Assembly (NCBI GenBank): GCA_000272025.2
Contig: AKCV02000016.1
Span: forward strand, 1-64,000
Source of the DNA: Imbroritus primus
GTDB taxonomy: Bacteria > Pseudomonadota > Gammaproteobacteria > Burkholderiales > Burkholderiaceae
DNA: 64,000 nt
Reading direction: 5' to 3'
Under the pieces are notes generated by a model, which was not told the DNA's origin, did no database searches, and saw only the letters and a list, made by a program, of their open reading frames with translations. Shown here piece after piece: positions 29,295 to 37,526 of the stretch (position 1 is its first letter; each line of letters starts with the position of its first letter). Position numbers and translations under genes: made by a program.

Positions 29295-30545
29295 ATGGCA
29301 CAACCGCCCCGTCTCGCTGCGCGCTGCCCTGTCTGTCACACGACCTTTCGCGTCGCTGCCGACCAGCTCAAGCTGCGTGGCGGGCTGGTCCGCTGCGGCA
29401 AGTGCGATACAGTCTTCGACGGACGCGACCACCTGCTCACACTGCCGACCGCGGCATCCGATACTTCAGCCGATATGCCGGCCCGGCCGAATGCCGATGA
29501 TCCGCCAGCAACGGACACAACAGCAATCGCTGCCGGCTCCTACATCGATCGACCCAGGGGTCCGGATGATGCCGTGGCGCAACCCGAGAGCCGGAGCAAT
29601 GGTGACGCCACAACCATGCATGCCGGCACCTCAGCCGCTGACCATGCAGGGACATCGACGACACCTGCGACCGGGTCGGCGGACGGCAGCGCAGTCAGTC
29701 ATGACCTAGAGCCCCTGGCCGATGCACCTGACGATGCATCCGCGGTGCCCGCTATCGCCCGCCTGCTGATCGCGAAGGAAACAGGGGCGGCGTCCGAGTC
29801 CGAGTCCGAGTCCGTAGCAGAGGCTGACATCGCAGCCCCGGATGACTTCGACGCAGCATCTCCCGAGGCGACTCCCGCCACAGATCAGACAATCGACTCG
29901 GCGAGCGACAGGACACGTCGCCCCATGCGTTATCGGCCAGCACCGCTTGGTGCGCATCGCTGGGTATTCCACACCGAGCCCTGCGCCCTGTCTGCAGCGA
30001 CACCGTCGCAACCGCTCCCTGATTTCGTGCGCGACGCCGAAGACCGTGCGCGCGCTGCGCAAGCGCCCACGCGCTGGCTCTGGCGCGGCCTGTTCGTCGT
30101 GCTCGCCCTGGCCGCTCTCGCGCAGGCGGTCTACTGGTGGCGCGGCCCACTGGCCGCAGCGTATCCCGCCTTGCGTCCGCTGCTGCTCCGCGCCTGTGCG
30201 GCGGTGCAGTGCACCGTCCCGCCGGTGCGGCATCTGGACCGCCTGGCAATCGACGGGACACAGCTGCAGAAACCGGATGACACGCACGATCACTACCTGC
30301 TCAGCCTGAACCTACGCAGCCGCAGCCAGGCGCATGTCGCACTGCCAGCGCTCGAACTGGTGCTGACCGACCTGGACGACCGCATCATCGCGCGGCGCGT
30401 GCTGTTACCCGCAGAATATCTGCCGCCATCCGAACGTGCGTTGCTGCAGGCGGGCCTGGCGCCGGACGGCGAACTGGCGCTTAGGGTACGATTCCAGTCT
30501 CGGCAAGCTGCGGTCAACTACCGCGTACTCATGTTTTATCCCTGA
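29295..30545 (+). CDS. Zinc-ribbon and DUF3426 membrane protein
   Basis: 416-residue protein. The N-terminal MJ0042-type zinc ribbon has Cys11, Cys14, Cys34 and Cys37. A long low-complexity acidic and Thr/Ala-rich linker follows, including an SESESES run around residue 175. One transmembrane helix lies near residues 260-281 (FVVLALAALAQAVYWW). The C-terminal DUF3426 domain includes LRSRSQAHVALPALELVLTD and ADGT-like turns typical of the family. It regularly follows prmA in Burkholderiaceae. Its role is unknown. Confidence 0.85.
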   Translation: MAQPPRLAARCPVCHTTFRVAADQLKLRGGLVRCGKCDTVFDGRDHLLTLPTAASDTSADMPARPNADDPPATDTTAIAAGSYIDRPRGPDDAVAQPESRSNGDATTMHAGTSAADHAGTSTTPATGSADGSAVSHDLEPLADAPDDASAVPAIARLLIAKETGAASESESESVAEADIAAPDDFDAASPEATPATDQTIDSASDRTRRPMRYRPAPLGAHRWVFHTEPCALSAATPSQPLPDFVRDAEDRARAAQAPTRWLWRGLFVVLALAALAQAVYWWRGPLAAAYPALRPLLLRACAAVQCTVPPVRHLDRLAIDGTQLQKPDDTHDHYLLSLNLRSRSQAHVALPALELVLTDLDDRIIARRVLLPAEYLPPSERALLQAGLAPDGELALRVRFQSRQAAVNYRVLMFYP

Positions 30546-30591
30546 CCATGGCGTCAGGCATTCCAACCTACCGATACAGTGAGAATTCGCA

Positions 30592-31089
30592 ATGGCACAA
30601 GTCACTCTTGGCGGCAACCCGATCGACGTCGCCGGCCAGTTTCCGGCCGTGGGCAGCACCGCGCCCGCTTTCACCTTGGTGTCCAAGGATCTCAAGGACG
30701 TCACGCTCGCTGACTTCGCTGGCAAGCGCAAGATCCTGAACATCGTACCGAGCCTCGATACCCCGGTGTGCCAGGCATCGGCACGCAAGTTCAATGAGGC
30801 GGCAGGCGCGCTCGCCAACACCGTGCTGCTGACCATCTCGTCCGACCTGCCGTTTGCCATGAGCCGCTTTTGTTCGACGGAAGGCCTCGATCATGTGGTG
30901 ACCCTGTCGACCATGCGCGGCGACTTCAAGCGCCCGTACGGCGTGGACATCGTCAGCGGTCCGCTGGCCGGTGTAACGGCGCGCGCCGTGTTGGTGCTGG
31001 ACGAGAACAATGTCGTCAAGCACGCGCAACTGGTCCCTGAAATCAAGCAGGAACCCGACTACGACGCTGCACTCGCCGCGCTCAAATAA
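30592..31089 (+). CDS. tpx: Thiol peroxidase (atypical 2-Cys peroxiredoxin)
   Basis: Tpx (165 residues) reduces hydroperoxides with electrons from thioredoxin. The peroxidatic Cys60 sits in [15 protein letters not shown] and the resolving Cys94 in [10 protein letters not shown], as in E. coli Tpx. Protein length and the N-terminal [16 protein letters not shown] are typical. A terminator follows, so the gene may form its own transcription unit or end the preceding one. Confidence 0.96.
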   Translation: MAQVTLGGNPIDVAGQFPAVGSTAPAFTLVSKDLKDVTLADFAGKRKILNIVPSLDTPVCQASARKFNEAAGALANTVLLTISSDLPFAMSRFCSTEGLDHVVTLSTMRGDFKRPYGVDIVSGPLAGVTARAVLVLDENNVVKHAQLVPEIKQEPDYDAALAALK

Positions 31090-31103
31090 AACCGCTTCCC
31101 CCA

Positions 31104-31133
31104 CGGACGGCATCCGCCGTCCGCAGAATTTTT
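31104..31133 (+). terminator. Intrinsic terminator after tpx
   Basis: CGGACGGC / GCCGTCCG form an 8-bp stem with a 4-nt loop (31104-31123). A short spacer and five T residues follow. Confidence 0.75.
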
Positions 31134-31152
31134 CCCCTTTTCCGGAGACCAT

Positions 31153-32088
31153 ATGGCCAGCCTGATCTGCGGCTCGATCGCCTACGACACCATCATGACG
31201 TACGAAGGCCGCTTTCGTGACCATATCCTGCCCGAGCAGATCCACATCCTGAATGTGTCCTTTCTCGTGCCGCAAATGCGGCGCGAATTCGGCGGATGCG
31301 CCGGGAACATTGCCTACACGCTGAAGATGCTCGGCGGCGAGCCGATCATCCTCGCCACCGTGGGCGCGGACGCCGATCCCTATCTGGCCCACCTGCAACA
31401 ACTGGGCATCACCACCGAACACGTACGCGTGCTGCCCGAGCACTTCACCGCGCAGGCGATGATCACCACGGATCTCGACAACAACCAGATCACGGCCTTC
31501 CATCCCGGCGCAATGACCTATTCGTCACTGAACCGCGCCGAACAGGCCAGCGGTTTCTCGCTCGGCATCGTCGCCCCAGATGGCCGCGACGGCATGCTCG
31601 AACATGCGCGCCAGTTTGCCGACCTTGGCGTGCCGTTCATCTTCGATCCGGGCCAGGGCATGCCGATGTTCGACGGCGCCGACCTTCGCCAGTTCGTTGA
31701 ACTCGCCAACTATGTGGCAGTCAACGACTATGAGGGCCGCATGCTGACCGAACGCACTGGCCTGTCGCTCGAACAGATCGCCAGCCAGGTGGAAGCACTG
31801 ATCGTCACGCTGGGTGAACACGGTGCGGAAATCTACGCTGGCGGCCAGTGCTACCGCATTCCGTCGGTCAAGCCGGCAGCGGTGGTCGACCCGACCGGCT
31901 GCGGCGACGCCTTCCGCGGCGGCCTACTGTATGGCATCGAGCGCGGGTTCGATTGGGAAACCACCGGCCGCCTGGCCAGCCTGATGGGATCGCTTAAAAT
32001 CGCCAAGCAGGGCCCGCAAAACCATGCCATCGGCCGCGAGGCCATCCACGAACAGTTCACCGCCGCGTTCGGATATCGCTACGAGTAA
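31153..32088 (+). CDS. PfkB-family carbohydrate/nucleoside kinase
   Basis: 311-residue ribokinase-fold kinase. The N-terminal part has EFGGCAGNIAYTLKMLGG (substrate GG motif). The C-terminal PfkB signature DPTGCGDAFRGGLL contains the catalytic Asp and anion hole. Similar Burkholderiaceae proteins are annotated as adenosine kinase or sugar kinase; the substrate is not decided by the sequence. The downstream lipoprotein gene begins 11 nt after the stop. Confidence 0.88.
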   Translation: MASLICGSIAYDTIMTYEGRFRDHILPEQIHILNVSFLVPQMRREFGGCAGNIAYTLKMLGGEPIILATVGADADPYLAHLQQLGITTEHVRVLPEHFTAQAMITTDLDNNQITAFHPGAMTYSSLNRAEQASGFSLGIVAPDGRDGMLEHARQFADLGVPFIFDPGQGMPMFDGADLRQFVELANYVAVNDYEGRMLTERTGLSLEQIASQVEALIVTLGEHGAEIYAGGQCYRIPSVKPAAVVDPTGCGDAFRGGLLYGIERGFDWETTGRLASLMGSLKIAKQGPQNHAIGREAIHEQFTAAFGYRYE

Positions 32089-32099
32089 GGAGCCGCATC

Positions 32100-32567
32100 A
32101 TGCGCCAGATTTCCCGTTCCCTGATTGCCAGCATCATGCTTGGCACCGCTGTCCTTGCAGGCTGCGCCACCGGCAGCAGCTCCGGCAGCGTGTACTCCCG
32201 CGGCCAGGCCCAACGTGAACAGGTGGTGCGCATGGCAACTGTCGAGACGGTGCGCGAAGTCACGCTCGATGGCGGACAATCGGGCGTCGGGGTGCTGGCG
32301 GGTGGCGCGCTTGGCGGCATCGCGGCCGGACGCAATATCGGCAGCGGCACGGGCTCGCTGGTGGCGGGGATCATCGGCGCGGTAGCGGGCGGACTTGCCG
32401 GACAGGCCGTGGAAGGCCATGTCAGCAAGCAGCGCGCCCTGGAGATCACGGTACGGCTCGACAATGGCGAGCTGCGGGCCATCACGCAGGAAGCCGACGA
32501 GATCTTCCGCCCCGGCGAACGCGTGCGGCTGCTTTCCTCGGGGGGCGTGACACGCGTCACGCGCTGA
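32100..32567 (+). CDS. Glycine-zipper 2TM (SlyB-like) outer-membrane lipoprotein
   Basis: 155-residue lipoprotein. The signal peptide ends in the lipobox VLAGCATG, giving the lipidated Cys near residue 21. A Gly-rich glycine-zipper segment (VGVLAGGALGGIAAG ... GIIGAVAGGLAG) follows, then a basic/acidic C-terminal domain with EITVRLDNGELRAITQE. This matches the SlyB/Pcp family, thought to stabilise the envelope. A terminator follows 26 nt after the stop. Confidence 0.87.
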   Translation: MRQISRSLIASIMLGTAVLAGCATGSSSGSVYSRGQAQREQVVRMATVETVREVTLDGGQSGVGVLAGGALGGIAAGRNIGSGTGSLVAGIIGAVAGGLAGQAVEGHVSKQRALEITVRLDNGELRAITQEADEIFRPGERVRLLSSGGVTRVTR

Positions 32568-32592
32568 CCCTCGAAGTCGCTTCGGTCGTACC

Positions 32593-32617
32593 AAGGCTGC
32601 CTGCGGGCAGCCTTTTT
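32593..32617 (+). terminator. Intrinsic terminator after the SlyB-like gene
   Basis: AAGGCTGCC / GGCAGCCTT form a 9-bp stem with a TGCG loop, followed by a T run. Confidence 0.9.
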
Positions 32618-32912
32618 CATTGCCGGACTACAGAGGTGCCGACGGCCAGCCTCTGCCAAAGAGCGCGGCAGACTGTGCAACGGCAAGCATGGGGACATCC
32701 CGGCCCCGAAATCATTGCCCGCACCCACTCGCTGCGAAAGCCGCCTGCCTCATCTGCGGGCAAGAAAAAACCCGCCAAGGCAATGCCTGTGGCGGGGGGG
32801 TGCAAGACCATCGTCTTGCGGATCCAATACCGTGTATCGGATCACTCTGGCATGACAAGCATGCCGTGCAGATCCCGCGGGATCATGATGCTCGGCCGGA
32901 TGGCGCGCCCAA
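32618..32912. other. Convergent gap holding the 3' region of the H1-like gene
   Basis: About 295 nt without a credible gene. Apart from the H1-like gene terminator at 32765-32796, it contains two adjacent hairpins in the predicted H1 mRNA 3' region. One is GCAAGAC-CATC-GTCTTGC (32802-32819) and the other is an imperfect GATCC...GGATC stem (32820-32843). I see nothing else at 32618-32760. Confidence 0.5.
32765..32796 (-). terminator. Intrinsic terminator of the H1-like gene
   Basis: On the minus strand CCCGCCA / TGGCGGG enclose a second short stem (AGGC / GCCT) and are followed by six T residues. It lies about 115 nt beyond the H1-like stop. Confidence 0.85.
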
Positions 32913-33311
32913 TTACGGACGGCTGCCGGTCGGGAACGGCCATGCAGCAGCCGGGTTCAGCACAGTCTTCGCGGGTGCTGCGTTCACTGCGCCAGCAGCA
33001 GGCTTGGCAGGGGCAGGCTTTTTGGCGGCGGCTTTCTTGGCAGCAGGCTTTTTCGCCGCAGCCTTTTTGGCAGCCGGCTTCTTGGCGGCAGCTTTCTTGG
33101 CAGCGGGCTTCTTGGCCGCTACTTTCTTCGCTGCAACTTTCTTGGCCGGGGCCTTCTTGGCCGCTACCTTCTTCGCTGCAACTTTCTTGGCCGGGGCTTT
33201 CTTCGCCACAACCTTCTTCGCGGCTACTTTCTTGGCCGGGGCCTTCTTAGCAGCAGCTTTCTTCGCCGGAGCGGCTTTCTTGGCTGCGGTTTTCTTAGCA
33301 GTCGTTGCCAT
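32913..33311 (-). CDS. Histone H1-like Lys/Ala/Pro-rich DNA-binding protein
   Basis: 132-residue protein made almost wholly of KKAAAKK, KKAPAKK and KKVAAKK units (residues 5-105), with a short non-basic C-terminal tail ending in TGSRP. It resembles the C-terminal tail of eukaryotic H1 and the AlgP/BpH1-type nucleoid proteins of Bordetella and relatives. The likely role is DNA compaction or gene regulation. AAGGAG precedes the ATG. The repeats are encoded by near-identical 12-21 bp units that could expand or contract by slippage. A -35-like TTGACT lies at 33351-33356 on the minus strand. Confidence 0.9.
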   Translation of the reverse strand: MATTAKKTAAKKAAPAKKAAAKKAPAKKVAAKKVVAKKAPAKKVAAKKVAAKKAPAKKVAAKKVAAKKPAAKKAAAKKPAAKKAAAKKPAAKKAAAKKPAPAKPAAGAVNAAPAKTVLNPAAAWPFPTGSRP

Positions 33312-33956
33312 GGAAAACTCCTTCACTGAGATTGAGAATCGAACTACGTGAGTCAAGCAACCCGACCGGCCCGTGAAACCCTACACAGCCGAGCGAGCGA
33401 TTCATCGGCGCGCGGACGGAAGACCGACGCACGCTAATGAATTCGGTGGAAAGCGTCCGCATGCCGGCGGCAACGCCGGGAACGGAACGCAGCAACGTTC
33501 TTGCCTGCAGACGGCAGCGAGCGCGGCCTGCAGCGTGGATTCGGTTCACGGATCTCATGGCGCCCGGCATGTGGCCGGCAGTCACGCCCATGGATGTGAA
33601 GAAGGCTTGCGCCAGAAATTTTTGAGGGAAGACCGCCCGTTCCTGTCTCGTGCGACAGGAGTACATGCGCAAATTGAAAAGCCTGCAAGGCTCATGGTGC
33701 GTCAAGGTGGTTCGGCTCCTCAGCTTACCGGCTGTCGGTCATCGATATCGGTGAGCAATCCGTTTTCTCTTGCGCTTCGATGTCCATGCATCGAAGCCGG
33801 ATCGTTGTCAAGGCGAATCATAATTCTTTTGTTTATCCATGTTAAGACATTTGTGCAAAAACGCAGGGTTGTTTTGGTGACAGATTGCGCGACATCTGTG
33901 CTCACGCATTCGAAACGTATCGACGAAGCATGTTCACCAGGTGTCGATCGTCATCA

Positions 33957-34035
33957 CGCACGCAAAAAAACCGCCGTCGTTCGACGTTCGAAACCGGCAT
34001 CGCGAGCGTCGTCGCGTTGCATTTTTTTGCGTGCG
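33957..34035. repeat. 14-bp perfect inverted repeat with A/T run
   Basis: CGCACGCAAAAAAA (33957-33970) and TTTTTTTGCGTGCG (34022-34035) are exact inverted copies separated by 51 nt. The spacer is itself rich in short palindromes such as TTCGACGTTCGAA-like segments. No terminator function is obvious, because the T run is inside the stem. Confidence 0.7.
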
Positions 34036-34617
34036 CGACACCCTCCGAAAAGTGGGTGTAACGGTATCCGAGCACGCACCGCGATACGTGTCGCGATATC
34101 GTCGCGAACGCTTTCCGCCGCCATGGTTTTTTTTGACGCGTTTGGCAAAGCGCCATTTGATGCGGGTCTCACGCCGAAGCTCATCCATGCCTTGCAATAC
34201 GCGCCGCCCTACGCGAGGTCATCGTCTTGCCTCCAACGGCCGCGCCCGCACTTTTCCGGGCAGCCGTTTCGACGCAGCCGAACGGTCACGTCAACGGGAT
34301 GTGCGTGTAGATCGCGGGAACGCTTGAGCGACCGCAACACACTCATTCTTCTTGAATCGATGCATACCGCCGACGGCGCGAAATTCACGATCGCAAAACC
34401 GTTGTGTAGACACGACGGTTGTGTTGCAAATTTTCACAGCGACAGCGTCGCGGCTCTCCGAAACAGCATGTGTCCATCATCAAAAATCGCGGCGCACGTT
34501 TCGATTCGAGATCCGTTCCGGGGTCATGCACAGACACGTGGATACATCCACGGACGTCCATCGGAAATCGCGCGACGCATGTCCTCCGTCGAGCCGCCCG
34601 CGTGTAAGCAATATTCT

Positions 34618-34623
34618 TATAAT
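34618..34623 (+). promoter_or_regulatory. -10 element of the two-component operon
   Basis: A perfect TATAAT lies 29 nt before the response regulator ATG. No convincing -35 hexamer is seen at 16-18 nt, which suggests activator dependence, possibly autoregulation. The SD-like AAAGGA follows at 34635-34640. Confidence 0.45.
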
Positions 34624-34651
34624 GGAAGCTTCACAAAGGATTCCTTGCGCC

Positions 34652-35383
34652 ATGCGCCGCTGCCTGATCATTGAAGACGATGCGGAGAACGCCCGCTACA
34701 TTGCTAACGGTTTTCGCGAGCTGGGCTACTTCACCGCCATCAGCCGCGACGGGCTGGATGGACTGCAACGCCTGGCGGGCGAGTCGTGGGACATCATCAT
34801 CCTCGACCGCATGCTGCCAAACGACGTCGATGGCCTGTCACTGCTGACGACGCTACGCAGTCTCGGCAAGCAGACACCGGTGCTGATGCTGAGCGCGCTG
34901 TCGGCGACCGACGAACGTGTGCGCGGCCTGAAGGCGGGTTGCGACGACTATCTCGCCAAGCCGTTCTCCTTCGCCGAGCTGGCCGCGCGCGTGGAAGCGC
35001 TGCTGCGCCGCGCCGGCAATCCGGAGCCGGTACAAACGCTGCAACTGGCGGACCTGAAGGCCAATCTGGTGACTCGCAGCGTCGAGCGTGCCGGCCAGCC
35101 AATTGCGCTACAGCCGCGCGAATTCCGTTTGCTGGTGACGTTGCTCATGCACCAGCAGCAGGTCGTCACGCGAACCATGCTGCTGGAATCCGTCTGGGAC
35201 TACCGGTTCGATCCGCAGACCAATGTGATCGACGTCCAGATCAGCCGCCTGCGCAACAAGATCGACCAAGGGTTCACCCCAGCCCTCATCCATACGGTCC
35301 GTGGCGTCGGCTACATCATGTCGACGCGCCCGCCCGGTGACTCCGGCACCGATGAGACGCCGGATGGAGATGCCGGCGCATGA
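34652..35383 (+). CDS. OmpR/PhoB-family response regulator
   Basis: 243-residue transcription factor. The receiver domain has acidic pair Glu8-Asp9-Asp10, phospho-acceptor Asp52 (IIILDRMLP) and Lys103 (LAKPF). The C-terminal winged-helix domain contains LQPREFRLLVTLLMH and NVIDVQISRLRNKID. The start was chosen at 34652 because it fits the receiver beta-1 strand (MRRCLIIEDD). The histidine kinase gene overlaps its stop by 4 nt (ATGA), so they form a coupled pair. The stimulus is unknown. Confidence 0.93.
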   Translation: MRRCLIIEDDAENARYIANGFRELGYFTAISRDGLDGLQRLAGESWDIIILDRMLPNDVDGLSLLTTLRSLGKQTPVLMLSALSATDERVRGLKAGCDDYLAKPFSFAELAARVEALLRRAGNPEPVQTLQLADLKANLVTRSVERAGQPIALQPREFRLLVTLLMHQQQVVTRTMLLESVWDYRFDPQTNVIDVQISRLRNKIDQGFTPALIHTVRGVGYIMSTRPPGDSGTDETPDGDAGA

Positions 35384-36756
35384 TCGCCTCGCTCAAGCGG
35401 CAGGTCGCGGCCATCTGGAATTCCATCGTCTTCCGTCTGGCACTGCACTACAGTGCGCTCCTGCTACTGGTTCTGGTCATCGTCCTCACCATCCTGTATA
35501 CGCAGACGGTGGGTGTGATGCAGCGGCGCATCGACCAGCAGCTGGAATACAACGCCTACCGCCTCCAGCAGCATTTCGAGCAGTATGGGCAGGCGGCGCT
35601 GTCGCACGATATTTCGAGGATGCTGGAGGATGGTGTCAGTTCCGACAGTGAGATCTACGCGCTGTGGGATGACCGGCAGCGCCCGGTAGCGGGCAACGTC
35701 ACCGATCCCGTCCTGCTCGATCTGCCCCAGGAGCGCATCACTGAAATCCCGGTGTACCACCACAATGGCCGTTCGCTCAGCCGGGTGGTGGTACGCCGCC
35801 TGTCGGACGGCAGCACGCTCGCCGTCGGCCACGACATGCGCGACCAGCGTGCGCTGGAGACGCTGATCGCCGAAGCGAGCCTGTCCGCCGGAGCGATTGC
35901 GCTACTGCTGACGATCGGCGGCACGCTCATGTTCCGCCAGTTGCTGGAAGCCCGGGTCGCGGCCATCCGGCGCACGGCTGCGCGTATCGAAGCTGGCGAC
36001 CTGAGCCAGCGCATACCGGCATCCCCGCAGGATGACGAATTCGCACGGCTGACGCGCGACATCAACATGATGCTCGACCAGATCGAGCGCCTGATGGATG
36101 GCGTGCGCCATGTCTCGAACACCATCGCGCACAACCTGCGCACCCCGCTTTCCCGGATGCTGGCGCGACTGCGCACCGCCGAACATGATCCGGCCCAGCG
36201 TGACGATGCCATCCGCTTCGTCATCAGGGAAATCGAGGACCTGAGCATCGTATTCGACAAGCTGCTGCAGATTGCCGAGGTCGAATCAGGCGCACGCCGC
36301 CAGGCCTTCTCGAAAGTGGATGTCAATACACTGGTGCTGGATGTGCTGGACCTGTACGGCGCCGTTGCCGAGGAACAGGATGCCACCCTGACCCACACGC
36401 TCGACCCGGATGCCGTCCTTGATGGCGATCGCGACCTGCTGGCGAGCGCCACCGCCAACCTCGTGGACAACGCGCTCAAGTATGCCGGCCGCCACGCCCG
36501 CGTGCATGTCGCGACACGACAGGTGGACGGCCGCCTCACGATCGCGGTGCAGGACAACGGACCGGGTATTCCCGCACATGAGCGGGAGCGCGTGGGCACG
36601 CGCTTCTACCGTCTCGACCGGCAGGCGCCGGGTTACGGCCTGGGGCTGGCCAGCGTCATCGCCATTGCCCATCTGCATGGCGGGGAACTGCACCTGGCAG
36701 ATGCTGCGCCCGGATTGATCGCAACCCTGGACCTGCCCGCAAAAAAGGACGCCTGA
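35380..36756 (+). CDS. Sensor histidine kinase
   Basis: 458-residue membrane kinase partner of the preceding regulator. TM1 is at about residues 21-41, followed by a periplasmic sensor domain to about 165, TM2 (ASLSAGAIALLLTIGGTLMF) and a HAMP domain. The H-box TIAHNLRTPLSR has phospho-acceptor His251. The ATP-binding motifs NLVDNALKYA, DNGPGIP and GYGLGLASV follow. The residue after His is Asn instead of the usual Asp or Glu, which may affect phosphatase or kinase chemistry. Confidence 0.93.
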   Translation: MIASLKRQVAAIWNSIVFRLALHYSALLLLVLVIVLTILYTQTVGVMQRRIDQQLEYNAYRLQQHFEQYGQAALSHDISRMLEDGVSSDSEIYALWDDRQRPVAGNVTDPVLLDLPQERITEIPVYHHNGRSLSRVVVRRLSDGSTLAVGHDMRDQRALETLIAEASLSAGAIALLLTIGGTLMFRQLLEARVAAIRRTAARIEAGDLSQRIPASPQDDEFARLTRDINMMLDQIERLMDGVRHVSNTIAHNLRTPLSRMLARLRTAEHDPAQRDDAIRFVIREIEDLSIVFDKLLQIAEVESGARRQAFSKVDVNTLVLDVLDLYGAVAEEQDATLTHTLDPDAVLDGDRDLLASATANLVDNALKYAGRHARVHVATRQVDGRLTIAVQDNGPGIPAHERERVGTRFYRLDRQAPGYGLGLASVIAIAHLHGGELHLADAAPGLIATLDLPAKKDA

Positions 36757-36786
36757 AAGCGCCCTGTTCCCGTCGGCCGTTGCCGT

Positions 36787-37443
36787 TCACCCGAGCATGT
36801 GCACGGGCCGTGGCCGGAATAGATAGTAGTCGAGGAAGCACGGCAGGGTCAGCGTGGCCTTGAAGCCGCCTTCGCTGCCCACCCGCAGCGGACCGCAGAC
36901 GATCCGCATGGCGCGTTGCAGGACCCGCTTGCGCAAGGCGCTATCGGCAATCGAACGCGCGAAATGCGACCGCACCGCCATCCAGAACGTCTCGGTCCGC
37001 ACGGTATACAGGAATGGCAGGCGTCCGGTGCCGGCATGTTCGAAAGCCGAGCGCTCGAACAAGGCATCCACGCCGGCCGGGTGCGGCGGAAACAATGGCA
37101 GGTCGCCAGCCTTGGCCAGCCTGTTGAGCGGTCCGGCCACTGCATGGCGTTCGTCCACTCCGCAACTGAGAACGGCGAGTGTCCCCTCGGGTTTAAGGAT
37201 GCGCTGCAGTTCCTCACCGTCGACAACGGGCTGATCCCCGGCGTCGAGGCACAGGATCACGTCGACTGACTGATCGCGGAACAGCGCGGGCTGCATGGCT
37301 GAGGCAAAGACGGCGTTGTCGGCGGCATGCAGCGGATGCTGCAAATATTCCGGCGCCGCGCCGAACACCACACAGACCTGATCGTCACGGCGGGGAAGCG
37401 GCACGCTGGCGACGAGCGTGTCGGGGCAGGCGGGTACGATCAT
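36787..37443 (-). CDS. SAM-dependent methyltransferase-like protein
   Basis: 218-residue protein starting MIVPACPDTLVASVPLP. A class I methyltransferase-like core is suggested by VCVVFGAAPEYLQHPLHAADNA, SVDVILCLDAGDQPVVDG and ILKPEGTLAVLSCGV, where the KPEG-TLAVLS stretch is typical of motif post-IV. The usual glycine-rich motif I is poor, so activity is uncertain. It is convergent with the histidine kinase gene and downstream of tctA on the same strand. Confidence 0.65.
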   Translation of the reverse strand: MIVPACPDTLVASVPLPRRDDQVCVVFGAAPEYLQHPLHAADNAVFASAMQPALFRDQSVDVILCLDAGDQPVVDGEELQRILKPEGTLAVLSCGVDERHAVAGPLNRLAKAGDLPLFPPHPAGVDALFERSAFEHAGTGRLPFLYTVRTETFWMAVRSHFARSIADSALRKRVLQRAMRIVCGPLRVGSEGGFKATLTLPCFLDYYLFRPRPVHMLG

Positions 37444-37475
37444 GTCTCTCACTCCTGCCAGGCATGGCCCGGTTG

Positions 37476-37503
37476 GCAAACAGGCCGCACGAAGGCGGCC
37501 TGT
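37476..37503 (-). terminator. Possible terminator after tctA
   Basis: ACAGGCCGC / GCGGCCTGT form a 9-bp stem with a 6-nt loop 24 nt past the tctA stop. On the minus strand it is followed only by TTTGCC, so the U tract is weak. Confidence 0.5.
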
Positions 37504-37526
37504 TGCGTTGCAATACAAACGGCTTC

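Larger units (their letters stand above)
33312..34651. other. Gene-poor region of about 1.3 kb between the H1-like gene and the two-component system
   Basis: No supported gene. Several frames stay open, but none has a recognisable domain or a good start. Base composition is patchy: 33761-33900 is AT-rich for this genome (27 of 60 G+C at 33841-33900), while 33900-34350 is full of CG, TCG and CGA steps broken by A and T runs. It contains the 14-bp inverted repeat listed separately. The left end must hold the H1-like promoter and the right end that of the response regulator. It could be a decayed gene region, a regulatory platform, or the site of an unrecognised RNA. Confidence 0.5.

Noticed and set aside
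32960-33305. Regularly repeated short units that could suggest a CRISPR or tandem-repeat array
   Set aside because: The units are in frame and encode the Lys/Ala/Pro repeats of the H1-like protein. There are no unique spacers.
33373-34651. Long plus-strand open frame filling the 1.3-kb gap and entering the response regulator in frame
   Set aside because: No ribosome-binding site or domain, odd residue composition, and the response regulator family starts at 34652. Kept only as a gene-poor region.
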